Assembly: GCA_903861145.1 (NCBI GenBank)
Contig: CAIOTH010000101.1
Span: forward strand, 1-64,000
Origin: an uncultured Bacteroidota bacterium
Lineage (GTDB): Bacteria > Bacteroidota > Bacteroidia > Chitinophagales > LD1
Length of the DNA: 64,000 bases
Direction: 5' to 3'
Position 1 is the first letter of the stretch. Each line of letters begins with the position of its first letter. The position numbers were made by a program, and so were the translations under genes. Below are positions 62,445 through 64,000 of the stretch, piece after piece. The notes below the pieces were generated by a model that was not told the DNA's origin, ran no database searches, and saw nothing but the letters and a program-made list of their open reading frames with translations.

Positions 62445-63836
62445 ATGAACTACGACTTAATAGTAATAGGCAGCGGGCCCGGTGGTTATGTAGCAGCAAT
62501 TCGTGCAGCGCAATTGGGTTTAAAAACTGCAATTGTCGAAAAGGAAAACCTCGGGGGCATTTGCCTTAACTGGGGTTGTATACCAACTAAGGCGCTTCTA
62601 AAATCAGCCCAGGTGTTTGAATACCTCAATCATGCTGCCGATTATGGCATAACTGTTAGCGGGGGCACAGCCGATTTCGGCGCGATTGTAAAAAGGAGTA
62701 GGGGAGTAGCCGATGGCATGAGTAAAGGCGTTCAGTTTTTAATGAAGAAAAATAAGATTGACGTTATTCTCGGTTTCGGAAAGTTAAAGAAGGGCAGCAA
62801 GGTTGAGGTAACCGATGACGCCGGAAAGAAAACAGATTATGATGCCAAACACATTATTGTGGCCACCGGTGCACGTAGCAGAGAGTTGCCCAATATTAAA
62901 TTAGATGGCAAAAAAATAATTGGCTATCGCGAAGCAATGACCCTATCTCAATTACCTGAAAGCATGGTTGTAATGGGTAGCGGTGCTATTGGAATGGAGT
63001 TCGCCTATTTCTACGCAACATTAGGAACCAAAGTAACTGTAGTAGAGTTTTTGGATAATATTTTGCCGAGAGAAGATAAGGACGTATCGAAAGAAATGGA
63101 ACGCATTTTCAAAAAGAAAGGGCTGGTTATAATGACCGGTACCGCTGTTGAAAGTGTTGATACCAAGGGTAAAAAATGCATTGTAAGCACTAAAGCAAAA
63201 GACGGTAAGACTGATAAAATTGAATGCGACATCGTGCTCTCAGCAGTGGGTATTACAACCAACCTTGAAGGAATTGGCTTAGAAGATGTAGGGGTAAAGA
63301 CAGAAAAAGGACTGGTAGTAACTGATGATTTTTACAAAACTAATGTGCCCGGCATTTATGCCATTGGCGATATAGTTAAAGGGCCAGCCTTGGCACACGT
63401 AGCCTCAGCAGAAGGTATTACCTGCGTTGAGAAAATTGCGGGCAAAAACCCTGAGGCTATTGATTACAGCAACATTCCATCATGCACTTATTGCTCACCC
63501 GAAGTGGCTTCTGTAGGCTTAACCGAAGATGAAGCTAAAGCAAAAGGATACACGCTTAAAATTGGTAAATTCCCATTCTCCGCTTCAGGTAAAGCCAGTG
63601 CCGCTGGTGCTAAAGAAGGTTTTGTTAAGGTGATATTTGACGCAAAATACGGCGAATGGCTGGGCTGCCACATGGTAGGCGCCAATGTAACCGAAATGGC
63701 CGCTGAAGTTGTAGTAGCGCGCAAGTTGGAAACAACCGGCCATGAAATAATTAAATCAATCCACCCGCACCCAACAATGAGCGAGGCTATTATGGAAGCT
63801 GCTGCAGCAGCTTATGGAGAGGTAATACATTTATAA
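62445..63836 (+). CDS. lpdA: dihydrolipoyl dehydrogenase
   Basis: LpdA reoxidises dihydrolipoamide in the pyruvate, 2-oxoglutarate or branched-chain dehydrogenase complexes. The 463-residue protein has the FAD-binding GSGPGGYVAAIRAAQLG near the start, the redox disulfide GGICLNWGCIPTK (C41 and C46 region), an NAD-binding GSGAIGMEFAYFYATLG and a C-terminal dimer domain with the catalytic base H in HPHPTMSEA. Complete and normal in length. No dehydrogenase E1/E2 genes are in view. A cut lipoprotein gene follows after 15 nt. Confidence 0.95.
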   Translation: MNYDLIVIGSGPGGYVAAIRAAQLGLKTAIVEKENLGGICLNWGCIPTKALLKSAQVFEYLNHAADYGITVSGGTADFGAIVKRSRGVADGMSKGVQFLMKKNKIDVILGFGKLKKGSKVEVTDDAGKKTDYDAKHIIVATGARSRELPNIKLDGKKIIGYREAMTLSQLPESMVVMGSGAIGMEFAYFYATLGTKVTVVEFLDNILPREDKDVSKEMERIFKKKGLVIMTGTAVESVDTKGKKCIVSTKAKDGKTDKIECDIVLSAVGITTNLEGIGLEDVGVKTEKGLVVTDDFYKTNVPGIYAIGDIVKGPALAHVASAEGITCVEKIAGKNPEAIDYSNIPSCTYCSPEVASVGLTEDEAKAKGYTLKIGKFPFSASGKASAAGAKEGFVKVIFDAKYGEWLGCHMVGANVTEMAAEVVVARKLETTGHEIIKSIHPHPTMSEAIMEAAAAAYGEVIHL

Positions 63837-63851
63837 AAGGGAGATTGATTT

Positions 63852-64000
63852 ATGCGGTATTCAGCGTTATTCGTTGTTATAGGATTACTGGCTTCGTGCA
63901 CCTCACCCGAGAAACTCATAACCAGGGCATGGAAGTTTAAAGATTGGCAATTCGAAAACGTTACCGATAGTGCCTCGGTCGCTTTTGGCCAACAGGTGCG
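63852..64000 (+). CDS. hypothetical lipoprotein (3' partial)
   Basis: The gene starts at ATG 63852 and runs off the right edge. The first 49 residues read MRYSALFVVIGLLASCTSPE and continue polar, a lipoprotein signal with lipobox LASC (Cys near residue 16). No family can be assigned from so short a piece. It lies 15 nt after lpdA. Confidence 0.6.
   Translation, partial: MRYSALFVVIGLLASCTSPEKLITRAWKFKDWQFENVTDSASVAFGQQV

Overview
The window is about 64 kb of chromosome from a member of the Bacteroidota, most like the Chitinophagia/Sphingobacteriia side of the phylum (inference). The evidence is the rpmB-rpmG-DUF4295-ftsY-rimO gene order, type IX secretion (T9SS) sorting tails on several proteins, a PorP/SprF protein beside a giant PKD protein, bacillithiol synthesis (BshC), and promoters of the TTTG-N20-TAnnTTTG type with almost no Shine-Dalgarno sequences. 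No replication origin, rRNA operon, CRISPR array or complete insertion sequence was seen.

Layout. 0-12.7 kb is mainly plus-strand housekeeping: a cut membrane protein, L28, L33, DUF4295, FtsY, RimO, a frameshifted Kelch/T9SS protein, BshC, the Nnr NAD(P)HX-repair enzyme, a Nudix hydrolase whose start codon touches that of pyrE, and an M42 peptidase. 12.8-26 kb is a minus-strand surface locus: a PorP/SprF protein and a 4,043-residue T9SS type B protein built of an SBBP propeller, 11 Ig-like repeats and 22 PKD repeats. 26.4-37.5 kb is minus-strand: thioredoxin, an RND/MFP/TolC efflux operon, a DUF4442 / futalosine-hydrolase-like / DUF2461 operon, an AlkB-type monooxygenase and two LEA-type lipoproteins. 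37.7-49.4 kb is mixed and rich in short repeats: an OmpA-family lipoprotein, a T9SS type A protein, a four-hairpin MITE-like repeat, an AIPR-family putative nuclease, a gene-poor 1.4 kb stretch with decayed repeats, a beta-helix lipoprotein, a kinase-like plus dCMP-deaminase pair and several small orphan genes.

49.8-55.5 kb is a small integrative element inserted in the 3' end of tRNA-Leu(CAA). It is bounded by a 14-bp direct repeat, GTACCGAAAGTGGG, at 49819-49832 and 55486-55499. It encodes a tyrosine recombinase with all six catalytic residues, a Bacteroidota-type hypothetical, an excisionase-like HTH protein, a VRR-NUC-like nuclease, a 30x-residue unknown, two exported orphan proteins and a second small HTH protein. 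The tRNA's probable original terminator now lies 5.7 kb away outside the left end, and the element carries a replacement terminator next to the tRNA. This is the strongest candidate for an undescribed system in the window.

55.7-64 kb returns to conserved plus-strand genes: ftsK, lolA, two tandem paralogous PKD/T9SS type A proteins ending in near-identical terminators, lpdA and a cut lipoprotein. All functions are read from sequence and memory of protein families; no database search was run.
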